From Pestalotiopsis fici W106-1 (taxonomy: Eukaryota > Ascomycota > Sordariomycetes > Amphisphaeriales > Sporocadaceae), in assembly GCF_000516985.1 (NCBI RefSeq), contig NW_006917094.1, positions 3,286,001-3,350,000 on the forward strand: a DNA stretch of 64,000 nucleotides, read 5' to 3'. A program made the position numbers and the translations under genes. Under the pieces are notes generated by a model. The model was not told the DNA's origin. It did not search any database and saw only the letters and a list, made by a program, of their open reading frames with translations. Numbering within the stretch: position 1 is the stretch's first letter; every line of letters starts with the position of its first letter. Of this stretch, positions 23,701 to 34,726 are shown one piece after another.

Positions 23701-24712
23701 TGCGTGTGGCTTCGAGATCTTTCCTGTGCTCTCCATACTGCGTTTGGTTTTCCTTGTATTCCTGCTCGTATCTCGCGACCTTGGCCTCATACTGTGCAAG
23801 AGTGTCTTCAAGCCAAGCGTCTGACTCCTTCAGTTCTTCAATACTCTGTCGGAGCTCCTCAATGTGTTCTTTACGAGTGCGAAGCTGGGACTCCTTATTC
23901 CTGAGGTCGTTGACGATATCGAGGAAGCTGTTTGCCTGCTCGTGTTTCTCCTTGGCCTCCTGGCTCACCTGCTCAATTTCTCGTTTTTTCTCGTCTATGT
24001 CCTTGTGGAGCCTGTCAATCTCAACCACAAGCTGTTCTGATTTCCGCTGGGCGCGCTCGGCCTTTTCCTTGTTTGTCTTGCAGTGCGCTTCTTCCGTCTT
24101 CCATCTATTTAGCTCTTCGCCCTTCTTCTTCCGAATCACCTTCAGGTTATCTATAGCCTTGGTGTATTTCTGCGCTTCAAAGATCTCGTCGAAGCGTTTC
24201 TTGAGCGTCGCAGGCTCGCTCATGGGCCACAGGGATTCGTCCTGATGGCAGAAGATGACAAACTCCAGAATGGCAGGTGCTACACCGAGGGTTTTGGGGA
24301 CCAGACTGTTGATGTCAATGTTCTTGGCAGTAATAGAGCTGCGTTCGCCCAATCGTCGGGTTTCCATCGAGTTCTCAATCGTCTTGACGCTCCGGGTGGT
24401 CTTCTTGAGTGTGAGTTGCAAACTCCTATTCACAACGTGGGTGGCATCAGGGGGGGTCAGGAACTTCAGTTTGACTTGAGCAAGAACATCGGCCTGGGCA
24501 AGCAGTTTTGGATCGTGAATGAAGGCGCCGCCCTTGCTGTTGGGGGGCAGCTCGCCGGTGGTCGCATATTTGAGACACTCGATGATGGTTGTCTTGCCCG
24601 AGCCGTTGTAACCCACGATCAAGGTGAGGGGGGTATGGAACTGCAAAGTCTGGCTGATGTGAGGGTCAAAGGACCGCACGCCCTTGATCGAGAGCTTATC
24701 AATTTTGGACAT
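20783..24712 (-). CDS. rad50: DNA double-strand break repair ATPase Rad50 (MRN/MRX complex)
   Basis: Rad50 is the SMC-like ATPase of the Mre11-Rad50-Nbs1/Xrs2 complex, which senses, tethers and processes DNA ends and supports telomere upkeep. One uninterrupted exon encodes 1,309 residues, the normal length for the family. The Walker A motif GYNGSGKTT is at residues 34-42. Long heptad coiled coils flank a zinc hook CLLC at residues 688-691. The ABC signature (CSAGQK) and Walker B/D-loop (LIALDEPTTNLDS, acidic pair at 1231-1232) lie near the C-terminus, with ITHDE after them. All catalytic elements are present and the gene looks intact. The start is the ATG before SKIDKLSIKGVRSFDP, the conserved N-terminus. 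Confidence 0.98.
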   Translation of the reverse strand: MSKIDKLSIKGVRSFDPHISQTLQFHTPLTLIVGYNGSGKTTIIECLKYATTGELPPNSKGGAFIHDPKLLAQADVLAQVKLKFLTPPDATHVVNRSLQLTLKKTTRSVKTIENSMETRRLGERSSITAKNIDINSLVPKTLGVAPAILEFVIFCHQDESLWPMSEPATLKKRFDEIFEAQKYTKAIDNLKVIRKKKGEELNRWKTEEAHCKTNKEKAERAQRKSEQLVVEIDRLHKDIDEKKREIEQVSQEAKEKHEQANSFLDIVNDLRNKESQLRTRKEHIEELRQSIEELKESDAWLEDTLAQYEAKVARYEQEYKENQTQYGEHRKDLEATRRSLAAKMSEQGRLQSDKERYERQLESRVELVHGAAQTHSIRGFDGDLDDRQVKQFVERIQKMLSDKKRELELVQRENAEEQDKKIAIITDLEGQKLSWAQERQSAKNGIGDLEKKSNRTQTQLSSIDVDEGSKAVLDASFGEISQNLQKAVAELQTSDIDVKIQQENENLIKAEAENDRLGRELVECTRLAQDRAQLDLRTKELAEKKRKLDTLKNTWSEKISSILGATWNSDTIDKDFQQILQNKAKILQDATRVRDDAIQNHKQVQYALSGAKDKTKKREAELENSKKAVQDALRDVFPDEAALIEDLPEKIEQLEETILDLEKEVSLFDEMKSFYGKCQKTMTKNNKCLLCDRVFSAVSEKSKLAQRIADALDDSHKVNAQRDLAEHEEELGKLRLVRPQFENYIKLCAEKPALDKELQDLKGQEEKLVAILEEKDHVVRAKSEERQDVESMSKTVSEISHTHRDIVEAEAQVERIVSQQQSGGAIRSPDEIRELQDACNEQMRASKNKVNKYQGDKQRMRDTVNRFELEKAQLQNKVNSATQQLERKKDFQNQLQSIRDDISNQRATIQKADEELAAIEPQISKARAIRDDVIHRGRDKEMKKANERDELAGSVSELKMVEGDIRDYLDRGGPANIATNERAIQGLNQTVQRIEGDMADLTERTNKLKAEISDSGRRKKNISDNLNYRKNLRLIETLKEEIRGLRSRNASEDYDRLMDESRLLDNLSNRYNSECGSLIGMAKSKDLELAGLMADFETEYKDANDQYRKAHIMVETTKAAMEDLHNYNTALDHAIMQYHTLKMDEVNTIAQELWREVYQGTDIDTIMIRSESESSSTSRRAYNYRVAMIKNGTEMDMRGRCSAGQKVLACIIIRLALAESFGTNCGLIALDEPTTNLDSDNIEALARSLHDLIDKRKGQSNFQLIIITHDENFLRHMRCSDFTDTFYRVKRDVNQKSTISNESILRIDE

Positions 24713-27420
24713 GATGACGGATCCGACGCAAATTTAAGAAAGAGGTGGTGCAGGACGTTGGCAGCAATAGGCTCATATCACGGGGCCAGGTGATATCAAT
24801 TGACTGCCGCAAACTTTGGATCAAAAGATATCCATGCTTCTTGCTATGGATACGTTGCTGGTTCAAGTTGCGTCTTGTCAAATCGCTTGGATGTTGTTGC
24901 GTGGAAGGCGATTGCGGTTTTCTTTTCTTTTCCCTTTTTCTTTCTGGCTGGTTAGCGATCCGCGAACGCGTCTGGTTAATGGGTTTGCTGCTGGGAGACG
25001 CGCCAGAGCTGACTACGACTGCCCAGGCAGCAGCAGCAGCAAGTAGCGAGCCATCCACCGGCCCTGGTCAGAACCCCGCAGCTGCTGAAATGCAGGGTCC
25101 CTTCTTCATCGAACTCTACGTACTGCATATCTCGGGCACACATCCAATAATAGCCGCTCCAATTTCAAAGGGCTGAATGTGACCGGTTTTTAATAATCTC
25201 AAGCTCACGAGACGCTACGGATATACTTTGGATTGAAAGGCTCTGGGGATTCAATCTGTCGCGTTACCCAAAAGCCAGTTCTAACGCAAAACAGAGTTCT
25301 GATGTTCAATATCTCCAATGTAGTTTGCGGATTCTTATTACTTCCGTCGTCCAAGTCAAGTAATAAGATCACCAAAAAGAGAAGATGTCGCTGGAAGATG
25401 TCGCTGGAAGATTTCTCTGGCTGTATAGTATGTACGGCGACTTGCGTTGTGTTTTCTTTGCTACGGAATGACGTAGTGTCATAGGCTCATGGCGACTTAC
25501 ATTCCCTTCTGAGCCAGTCTTGAGATTCACAACGGGCCACAAGTATTCAAGTTCATCATTGAGTATGCATTTAGCTTGCATCCTTCCAATATATATTTAG
25601 AAAATTTCATATATTAACTTTTATTTATTTTTTCAAAGCCCTATTTCCAATCTTTGTCTCACTCTTTTCTTCGACTCCTTTCAAGCAGAAGATACGGAAC
25701 AAAGGACAAGAAGATTAACACACAAGGTAGGTATTGAACCCAACGGCAAGGAAAATTCTCCGTCTACTAGTGGCCATATGATTGGTTCCTCTCTTGGTAG
25801 TGGAACGCTAGCTATCAAGCAATCAAGGGACTAGGTTAGGTGAGAGCAGCTGACACAAGGACCCCACGTTCGTACTTTTCAGGTCGACCGACCTGACTTG
25901 TATTCTGGAATTTGATAACTTTAGTGTGGCACCTTGCAGCTTTTCTCCTTATGGATCCCCTGTTTCGTGTCTCGAGGGGTGTGAACGGCCGCAGATGTCT
26001 GACGTCGCGGCACAAAGAAGAAAGAGAAGGCTCGCAAGTAATGGAGGGTTCTGCATTCTGTAGTGGCCTAGCAAGCCCAGATTGGTATTCCGTATACGTG
26101 GTACCATTGCCGAGTAGTATAAAGGTGGGCATCTTACTTGACTACATTACCTGCACCTTGACCCATTTTGTATACTCATTTCCCAATTACTAGACTCGGG
26201 TATGAATGTTGATCATCTTGGGCATAAACAGAGAAAGGGTCTTCTTGAGTTCTAGGTATATTACCTACTGGATGCTGTAAGCACTGGTAACCAGCAGTTA
26301 TGTCACAGCAAATCTCGTAGCTAAAAATGCCCCGGAGCAAACAAGGCTTCCCCAAATTGACTCCACAAAGGGGCCCAGTCTACTACCGCCAGCGCTCTGG
26401 AACCACTATGATGGAAGGACTCGAGCCTACTCCTAACATCGCCCTGGCGCCTGCAAGTGGGCAGCCAGCAAGCACAGCGCGCCTCGTCTGGGAGAGCAAG
26501 ACCTCTTTTATTATGAACTAAACTGGCAAACTTTTCTGCGCACGACGAAAAAAACCTCCGCCCCTTTGGCATTGCGTCATTGGCTTCCAGGGGTCAATCT
26601 CCCGCCAGACTCAACCGACGGCCTAATATAGAGTGGATATTTCGCTTCCCATGAATGACTTGGTTGCTGAATCTACCTATCACCGGCTTTTAGCTCGCCG
26701 CTCTCGTGTCTGGCAAGAAATTAGACACGACGACTGTGATCGACCCTCAGCTGGGGGGTTATCCCTCCCCCTCCCAAAAAAAAAAAAAAAAAATGATTAC
26801 TGATGACGGCTGCGGAGGAGATCTTCCCACTGGTAGAATGTAGTAGTACTGTCCTCCAAACTCAGAGTCAACAGCAGCGGGTCGCCTCGAATTGGCGGGG
26901 GGTCGTCACAAGCTTGACAACCCGATTCTTTTCACTATCGAAATTCCAAAATCCCATCCCAGTTTTCCTTCGCCTCCCAATCTATTCTTCCTGCTTCTAA
27001 ACACCTTACTTTCTTCCCTTTATTTTTTCTTTCTCACCCCCTGCTCGTACCCAGACGATACTTTTTGGCTTTCAATTTTCCTCTCAACCTCATCGCCAAC
27101 CTCGTGCGATCTGATTTCTGCTGGGTTTATAACTATAGACTTTCCAGATTTTGGTATCGGCAACCCGTCCAGACAGACTATCGACCGCTTGAGCCATCAA
27201 CTCGGCGCGCGCAAAGTACCGACCTACCTAACCTACCTAACCTACCGACATAACATACATACCTGGTGTCCTCCACGCTCAAAAGGCAAAAAATCAGAGA
27301 CCCAAGAAGAAAGAAATTACGAGTTGCTTAACCTGCCCACGCACATGGCATTAAATGCGGCGGCCACCTTGACTTTCGCCGCCCCACGTTAAGCCACCGT
27401 TGGCACCGCACCGCACCCAC
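24713..27420. other. Intergenic region between divergent rad50 and wc-2
   Basis: A 2.7 kb shared upstream region. It contains a poly-A run (26,776-26,793). From about 26,940 it becomes strongly TC-rich, typical of a fungal promoter and long 5' leader ahead of wc-2, ending in a CCTAACCTAC-type repeat at 27,222-27,246. No coding region is supported. Confidence 0.55.
27222..27246. repeat. Short tandem repeat of ACCTACCTA units in the wc-2 leader
   Basis: Two and a half copies of a 10-bp ACCTACCTAA unit lie about 175 bp upstream of the wc-2 start codon, directly seen. It may be transcribed as leader or act as a promoter element; neither is shown. Confidence 0.7.
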
Positions 27421-29251
27421 ATGAGTTCGTCGCAGCAGCAGCCGCAGCGTCATTTCTGGCAAAGCTTCGAGGCAGAGGACCAAGGGGCCCTTCACCCAAC
27501 CGCCAGGATGAATCACGGGCCACCACCCTACATGTTCGGCTTTTCCAGCGCCCCGGGAGCCATGAACCCCGTAAGATACCCATCCACTTGCAGTTTGTCG
27601 CTTGCTTTCAATGTTCCCCGTCACACAGCTCAGCCCAGCGCAGCACAGCACAGCATAACATCACATCACATACATCAAATCTCCTTCCTGCACCGCACAT
27701 TTTGCCCATCGTCGTAGTCAAGTGAAAAAGAGTGGGCGCGCCTCATGTGCGAACCCTCCCTGAATCAATTGCATTTTTTTGCACTCTTACCCTGCAGAGC
27801 ATTCGGCTGATTACCTGGGCTCCTACCTCTGCTGCAGATGTCAGCCGACGACACGATGGCTACGTCAATGGATGATAATCTCATGTTTGGGAACTTTGAT
27901 CCAAATATGCCCATGATGGATATTGACGACATGGCCCTGACAATGCCCACGCAACCCATTTATCCTTCCGTATCAAATGCGCAGAATGTGCAAAGTAATG
28001 GCATGGTCTCCTCCAACGAAGACACGCCCAGATTCTCGACAAATTCCGCCGAGGACAGCCCCGCCCCGCCGTCGTCTACTCAAACTCAACCGCCCGGCTC
28101 AAACACCCTGACCGAGTTTACCAAGCGGAGGAATTGGCCAGCCAAAGTCGTCGAGGAACTAAAGGACTTTTTACAAATTCTCGATGCTCATGGCAGGATT
28201 AAATACGTCTCTCCGAGCGTCGTCTCACTAACCGGCTTCCAAGCAGAGGATATAGTGGATAACTTTCTCAAGGACCTGATCCACGCAGACGATGTAGGCA
28301 CTTTTACGTCGGAAATGAACGAATCTATAGCAAGTGGCAACTCGATGCGCATGTTCTATCGACTGAGGAAGAAAGATGGTACATATGCTATTTTCGAATC
28401 CGTCGGCCATGCACACATAGCCTCGGCCAAGTTTGCTCCAAATCCCGACAATCAGACACCCTTTTGCCAGGCTGTGTTCGTCATGTCCCGGCCATATCCA
28501 ACAAAAAACGCCTCGCTACTAGACTCTTTCCTCGAGCACAAGATCGAAAACGAACGGCTGAGGCGGCGCATTGCCGAGCTACGGCGGGAAGAGGAAGAGG
28601 AGGAAGCATCTCAAAGAAGTTGGTATGAGGGGCAAGACGCGTCAACCACAAATGTCACGGCTTCCGAGGATATACAGTCTCAAACAGGATCCACGTTCCA
28701 AAACCAAGACTCTGCGGCGATGCCACCGCCTGAAAGGCCATCGTCACTTAATGCCAACCTCACCAAAGAAAACCTTGAAGGTGCTATAGCTGGAAGTCGT
28801 CCCGACTCGCTCCGCGATAAAATGTCTCGATTAGGAGGAGCTTCTCATGCCGACACCATTGAAATGCTCACGGGACTACGTTATGGGGAAGGGGAGCGTA
28901 GTAAGGGCCTCACAACTGGAAATCACAGTCCGGTTCTAATCAAGGGCGATGCGGGAATCGCGATACCTGTGGACAGAGATCCCCGGACAGGAGAAAAGAA
29001 AAAGAAAATCAAGGTTGCAGAGGAATACGTTTGCACCGACTGTGGTAAGTCAAAACCAATGTTGCTTGAATACTGTAGGATACTTATTGTGATCACCAGG
29101 CACACTTGATTCACCAGAATGGCGGAAAGGACCCAGCGGACCAAAGACGTTATGTAATGCCTGTGGTCTACGCTGGGCCAAGAAGGAGAAGAAAAAGAAT
29201 GCCGGTGGTGCAGGCGCCGCTGCTCAAGATACTCCAATGACGGACGGTTAG
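27421..29251 (+). CDS. wc-2: White collar-2: PAS and GATA zinc-finger light-response transcription factor
   Basis: WC-2 pairs with the photoreceptor WC-1 to form the white collar complex, which activates light-induced and clock genes in the nucleus. Three exons (27421-27570, 27838-29044, 29100-29251) join in frame to about 502 residues. The first exon is a glutamine-rich N-terminus. A single PAS domain follows ([50 protein letters not shown]). After a short basic/acidic coiled segment, a GATA finger near the C-terminus has the form C-X2-C-X18-C-X2-C (starting CTDCG, ending LCNACGLRW); the last intron splits it just after the second cysteine. WC-1 would have a LOV and two PAS domains, so WC-2 is the better fit. 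The first exon is inferred from its in-frame GT...AG join and its fit to the family. Confidence 0.95.
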
Positions 29252-29613
29252 ATGCGATTCGCAGCAAGGGCCAAGTGAATCGGTCACTATAGACATTACC
29301 CACGGACCTACGGCGTTAGGTGTATTTCGGTCATCATTCAGGATACGAGAAGCATACTGGCAAAATGGACTTGAGGACTTAAGCATGGTGTCAGGGGAAA
29401 ATCTTTGGAGTTGGCTGCGCGCCTGCAACGTATGTCATGATTGTACAGCATGAAAGCGACAAATTCCCTTTTTATAATTTAAACTTGTAATTATCAAGAT
29501 ACCTCGGCGAAGTCCGTCATGGCAGCTATAGGCTAAGCTTTACAGGGAGGGAAAGGAGAAATCGAAGATCATGACCTTGGATTGGGGCATCATTCCGCGG
29601 TGCCTCTATCCAA
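29252..29613. other. Short intergenic region between convergent genes
   Basis: A 362-bp 3' flank shared by wc-2 and the enoyl-CoA hydratase gene. An AT-rich stretch near 29,465-29,500 could be a polyadenylation region. No gene is seen. Confidence 0.55.
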
Positions 29614-30735
29614 TCAGAGTTTACTTTTGAGCCAGCCTAGCAAGCCATTCGTGTTGTTGTTGACGTCCCATCCCTTGGGCTCCCACCACGGCCAAATGGC
29701 GGGATGTTCTCTATCCCACACGCCCCGAAAGTCGGGCTCCCTTTTCTCCAAGAAGCTTCGGATGCCCTCCCTTGCGTCGCTGCCGCGGAACAGATCAAAA
29801 AAGACCCTGCTCTCGAGTTGATACGCCTCCTCGGGGGACGATGCGCCACGGTAGATCATGTCCTTCATGGCCTTGATGGCGACACCGCTTGTCTTGGTGG
29901 CGATTTCCTCAGCCAGCTCCAAGGCTCGAGGCAGGACCTCGTCGGGTGCCACCACCTCGGCGAACAGGTCGCGGATGAGCGGGTCCGACGGCGCATACGT
30001 CGAGCCCGTCGTCACGAGATGCAGTGCCCGACCGGTACCCAGGATCCGGGGTAGGAAGAAGGACGATGTTGCCTCCACTACATTGGACGGTCAGGTTACT
30101 TACTCCCAAAAAGTTCAAGAATGGGGAAGGAAAACGGCTCGACGAAGACCGATACTCTAAAGATATGGCAGAAACAAGAAAGTTTAAAAGAAGAGCCACA
30201 TGTGCTTACTATTGATGCCCCGCCTGGCAAATACGAAGCCGACCTTGGCATCACGACTTACGACCCGAAGGTTACAAGGAAGCGTCATGGTGACGCCGAC
30301 GCCGACGGAGTGACCATTCATGGCAGCAATGACGGGCTTGGTACACTGGGAGATGGCGATGCTGACCTGGGCACCACCGTCGCGGTGGGCCTCGCGCCGG
30401 CGGTCGAGCTCCTGCTTGCTCGGGGGCGGCGCCCTGGCCGACGACCCCGTGGCGTCCGAGGCATTGTCCAGGTCCATGCCCGCGCAAAAGAACTTGTTGC
30501 GCGGGTCCGTCCCCGAAAACACAATCACCTTGACGCGCGGGTCCGACGACAGCAGGCCAAAGGCCGTCACGAGGGACGTCACCATGGTGTCGGTAAAGGC
30601 ATTGTTGCGCTCCGGCCGGTCCAGGAGCACCTTTATGACGGGCGTCGGCACCGGCGACGAGGCCGGGTGGTGCTCTAGCCGGAGCTGCGGGATGGCATAG
30701 TCGTTGTAAGAGAGAGGATGCTGAGGAGACGTCAT
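29614..30735 (-). CDS. Peroxisomal enoyl-CoA hydratase/isomerase family protein
   Basis: A crotonase-fold enzyme expected to act on enoyl-CoA esters in beta-oxidation, as a hydratase or delta3,delta2-isomerase. Two exons (30735-30210, 30077-29614) join in frame to 329 residues. Crotonase features are VIKVLLDRPERNNAFTDTM near the N-terminus, the oxyanion-hole segment FFCAGMDLD, and KPVIAAMNGHSVGVGVTM followed by LRVVSRDAKVGFVFARRGIN. The join gives GINMEATSSFFLPR, close to the G-E-x-x-S pattern of isomerase-type members. The protein ends in SKL, a canonical PTS1 peroxisomal import signal. The ATG at 30735 is used because the frame further upstream has no other ATG. Exact substrate and whether it is a hydratase or an isomerase cannot be decided here. 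Confidence 0.9.
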
Positions 30736-31396
30736 TTTCCTTTGCACTTTTAATTTTGCTAGATGACACCTTTTTTTCTTATACAAATATTATACAGAGA
30801 GGTGAATGGGATGTTTCCAAAAGTCAATTGGAGATAATCACGAGAATGTATAGGATTTTTTATTTAAAATAAGTGTAATAAAATGAGAATGACGCCGAAT
30901 CTTGTCTGGCATGAGGCCGCACCTCTCCGCACCATCAAATCAGAGAGCCATGGGAGTGAGGGGAGAGGGGTTCAGGTTTGGGGTAAGGCGAAAGAACCGA
31001 GGCCCGTTTAAAGGGGGTTCTTGGTAAGAAAGTTATTTATGTATAGTAGGGCCAAATAATCCTGGGAGAGAAAAATAGAAAAAGAGTACTTGAAAGCCAT
31101 GCAGGGTACAAAAGAAATCAAATGGACGACGTCGAGTGGGCGCAATGTTGTGTTACCTTGCCACAACCTTGATGTGCGCATAAAGGAATAACATGGTGGT
31201 TCAAAATCACGGTGCCGATTACCTACCTCCTAAATCACACAAGACTTGTCAGGACATCACTGCAAGCACCAGTTTCACTTTGGGGTTGTAGGTTGCTAAT
31301 CCGTAATGTGTCACACTGTCCTATTCAGCATTTTATCGACGCTTTCATGTCTGCTGCATAGCTTGCAGTTTTTGTGGCCTTGTCCTCCTTCTTTGC
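30736..31396. other. Intergenic region upstream of the hydratase gene
   Basis: About 660 bp between two minus-strand genes. AT-rich near 30,740-30,890; this holds the hydratase promoter and the 3' end of the DUF7721-like gene. No coding region is seen. Confidence 0.5.
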
Positions 31397-32467
31397 TTAC
31401 ATGAACTTGGAAGCCAAGCTCATCAGTCCAGAAGACGAAGACGAGTCTCCTCCCTTGCTCTTCATGTAAAACTTGAGGGCCATCTCACCGGCCTGCATGA
31501 CGGCCGACTCCTTGCTGGCCTCACCCGAGACCTTGCCTTCGTTGGCCTTTTGGTCAAACAGCTATCATTTTCGTGTCAGTAACACAGTTCTCGTCCTAGG
31601 ATTGCCAATGAGCTCGGATTGGAGACGACTAACCTTGCTGGCCTCGGCCATGGCAAGTCCGATGAAGGCGCTTTGGCTGTTGGCAGACTAAATTTGATGT
31701 CAGTTCTGGGTCAAAGGCACAACACTGATTGATCCGGTGGTTATGGGTCTGTCAAAACATACCTCGGAGTTACCTGCCGAACCACCAGAGAACATCTTTA
31801 GTGCCTGCATGGCTGCAGCTGAGCCCATGCCAGAGCTCGTTGCCTTTTCGTCATCATCGTTGCCGCCAAAGAAGCGCTTGTGTTGCTGAACAGCATCTAC
31901 AAAGCGGGAGACACCCAAGCATTAGCCAATGACACCAATACCATTCGATATAGTACAACCACGGGGAATCATGTTGTGGTAAGTGGGTGGATGTCGGCAG
32001 CTTTGTTGTGCTGCCATGCGGCTGCCAGATTTCCGCTGTAACTTACCGTCTTCGTCAACGTCCTCCTGTGCCAGGTTGCCTCTCTTCTCATTCAGAGCTC
32101 CCAGCAGGGTAGAGAACAAGCTGCTATCTCCTGAATCGCCGGCGTGGCGGCTGGCGTGCTCTGCGGCGCCTCTCAGGTCATCGTCCTCTTGACCGTATCC
32201 GCCGGCAGGGTAGGAGCCACCGTGGGCTGTCGATTGCGATATTGTCAGTGTGTTTCTCGAAATAGGAGCTCGATGGGAGCTCAAAGTATCCATTCTCTAG
32301 CCGAATAGCCGGCTGGATTCATGAGGATCGCTTTCGTACCTGGGGCATCTGCATACAGGTTCGATTAGCGAGATCATACAAGATACTGCAAGCAGCTCTG
32401 AGGGGTTTGGCGGGGTAGTATAAGATGATGCGTAGAACATACCTTCACCACCGAAAAGGGCAGGCAT
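31397..32467 (-). CDS. Small DUF7721 / beta-flanking-protein-like protein
   Basis: A small soluble protein family of filamentous fungi, function unknown. The reading uses six exons: 32467-32443, a 9-nt exon 32348-32340, 32226-32047, 31896-31763, 31687-31634 and 31561-31397. Together they are 567 nt, in frame, giving 188 residues. Family-like features are GAAEHASRHAGDSGDSSLFS, an EDVDEDGDAVQQHKRFFGG segment, AAAMQALKMF, IGLAMAEASKLFDQKA, and a C-terminal GLMSLASKFM. The protein is rich in glycine, serine and alanine. The micro-exon is flanked by AG and GT; skipping it also keeps the frame, so the N-terminal region is less certain than the rest. Confidence 0.8.
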
Positions 32468-34036
32468 TTTTGATGTTTGTGAAATTGGTATCTGTTCCGA
32501 GTAGGATACTGAACTGTAGTGGTCGACAATTTGGTTCGTTCAATGAGTAGTGTAGTAAAGATTGAGACTGCTGAAGGAAGCTCAAAGCTGCGTTCTGTTC
32601 TATTCTGTTCGTGTTTACTTTGGGTGGGCAATCTGAGCTGTCCCCCCCAAGGACCCTGACCGCTATGCCCATGACGTCTGCGGGGCTTCTGAAACCACAC
32701 GTGGAGCTGCTGCATCGCTGCTGGAATCAAATAGGGGAGCTCATGCGGAGCCCACAGCACTACCGGCGCAGGCTGGAGGCCAATAACCACTCGTCGTACG
32801 ACGTGGCAACTTGGCACCACTCTGATTCTGTACTGCTAGTAAGGTACTCATGGCGGACTGGGGGAGAGTGAATCTTTGGATCAACAAGGTGCTTTCCATC
32901 ATGCGGGGGATTCCCACACAAGATCAAGTGGTACTGTACGTATCAATAACGTTTCGACTTGCTTGACTGTAGTCCTAGGATTCATTGATTTATCACAACC
33001 AAGAATAGCCAGTTTGGTGTCTAGGAAAGGACCAACTCGTCGTATATTTGTCACAAATTAAATACCAAGGACTTCTACCAGACACTTTGGCAATTGTATA
33101 GGCGGATGATGTCGGAGGATGTTACTGTTTACAATGTGATGTCGATGCGAGTCATCCACATGGCAGTCATGGAAGAATAAGCCCAACAATATGACCCACT
33201 TCTAGATCATGTATAATGGTCTTGAAAGGTCAAGTCAACAACATCCAATCGAAAGTTTCTCCAGTCATGTATGATTCGTTATCCGTCACCCTCCTGGATA
33301 TAGAGCTTGATATGATGTTATCTCTTTTCAAGAAGCAATCAAGTCCATGGCCCTCATCAATGAATTCATGATTCTTTCCATTCCAATTCGCTTGTCTCAG
33401 CCAATAGTAAGCTTCGCATGAAAACACTTTACAGGCCACATGGCTATTTTCTTTTCAAACTGATGTCCTCGGCCGAGTGAAGATATATCATACGTCGACT
33501 ATACTTGATTCATCTGTATACTTATGCGGCATCTAATGTTGGCTCACAATCTGTCCTGGCTTGTTTGTCATACACGGATATTGTATGGAGGGACAATCGA
33601 TAAGGCGGGCTTACGACTGTAGCAGCCACGTTCAATGTTACACGGCTGCCTACAGAAACCAAGCATGATTATTGGCTACTTCCCACTTTCGAGGATGTGA
33701 GGGCTCCCGAAGCGAGCATGGGGTACGTCCTCTGTCAGCATCGCGGCCGATTCACTATGATCAGTGAGTCACAACAGTAGACCCTTTTTGGGAGACGAAT
33801 ATGATGTGATTATGCTAGAATAGGAAGGTCATTCGTTTAGTAAATGATTATACAAGCCCAGTCATCTCGAAAACATCCGAGTATAAAATGTGTAACTCTC
33901 ATCACCTTGAAGTAAGATAATCCTACTCAGATTTCGGGTTTCCATCCGGCTACTGGTAGTTCACCTCGCTGTTTGCGACAAGACAATTTCCACCAAAGAC
34001 AGTCAAAGCCCCTTGTTTCGTGCCCTGATTACTACC
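32468..34036. other. Intergenic region between divergent genes
   Basis: About 1.57 kb between the DUF7721-like gene and the acetyltransferase gene, containing both promoters. Short frames only; no repeats or RNA genes recognised. Confidence 0.5.
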
Positions 34037-34726
34037 ATGGAGGCAATGGAGGCAGCGTTTTCCGGCGCCTTCAAGACCAAACGCCTAGTCTTCCGCGCCA
34101 TTGAGGAAACAGAGGCACACAAGGACTGGATCTTCAAGAATCTCTGGAACGACCCCGTCAACTTTGGTCTGGCCACTCCCTGTGTTTTCACCCCGCAGAG
34201 CCGAAAGGGCTTCAACAAGGATTTCGAAAGCATCATGAATAATACCCTGGTTGCCGTCTTCATCTGTCTCCCGGCACAAAAGGCCGGAGACCAAGGGGCC
34301 AAGCAATCCGATGAAGCCGACGAGAAAGGTGAAAAGACGGAAGACGAGGAAGACACCAAGATTGGCATGCTTGTTATGAACAAGTTTGCCAACCTTACGT
34401 TCCGAAGGCGCACGGGCATTGGTATCCAGATCATCGAGGAGCACCAGAACAAGGGCTACGGCCGAGAGGCCATCAATTGGGCAGTGGACTGGGCCTTTAC
34501 CTTTGGGGATATGCATAGGGTCGATATTGGCACTGTATCCTATAACAAGAGGGCGGCGGCCTTGTACGAAAGTATTGGCTTCAAGCCGGAAGGAGTCAAG
34601 AGAGAGACGGTCTTTATGAACAGGCAGTGGTACGATTTAATTGACTTTGGCATGTTGGTACATGAATGGGAAAAGTTGAGAGGACTGGATGGGAGTGAAC
34701 ATGGAAGAACGGAACTGGCCAAGTGA
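34037..34726 (+). CDS. GNAT-family N-acetyltransferase
   Basis: A single-exon gene of 229 residues with the acetyl-CoA-dependent GNAT fold. It starts with the typical TKRLVFRAIEETEAHKDW opening of the RimJ/RimL-like group. The acetyl-CoA-binding motif A is HQNKGYGREAINWAVDWAF (Q/R-x-x-G-x-G/A pattern), followed by VSYNKRAAALYESIGFKPEG, the usual N...A...YE..GF motif. A highly acidic insert (residues about 95-117, QKAGDQGAKQSDEADEKGEK) sits between core strands and is unlike the usual compact members. The start at 34037 has a good Kozak context (CTACCATGG). The substrate is unknown; fungal genomes hold many such genes. Confidence 0.88.
   Translation: MEAMEAAFSGAFKTKRLVFRAIEETEAHKDWIFKNLWNDPVNFGLATPCVFTPQSRKGFNKDFESIMNNTLVAVFICLPAQKAGDQGAKQSDEADEKGEKTEDEEDTKIGMLVMNKFANLTFRRRTGIGIQIIEEHQNKGYGREAINWAVDWAFTFGDMHRVDIGTVSYNKRAAALYESIGFKPEGVKRETVFMNRQWYDLIDFGMLVHEWEKLRGLDGSEHGRTELAK

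Noticed and set aside
20783..24712. Long plus-strand open frames opposite rad50
   Set aside because: They are antisense to a coiled-coil gene with strong codon bias; Rad50 motifs account for the sequence.
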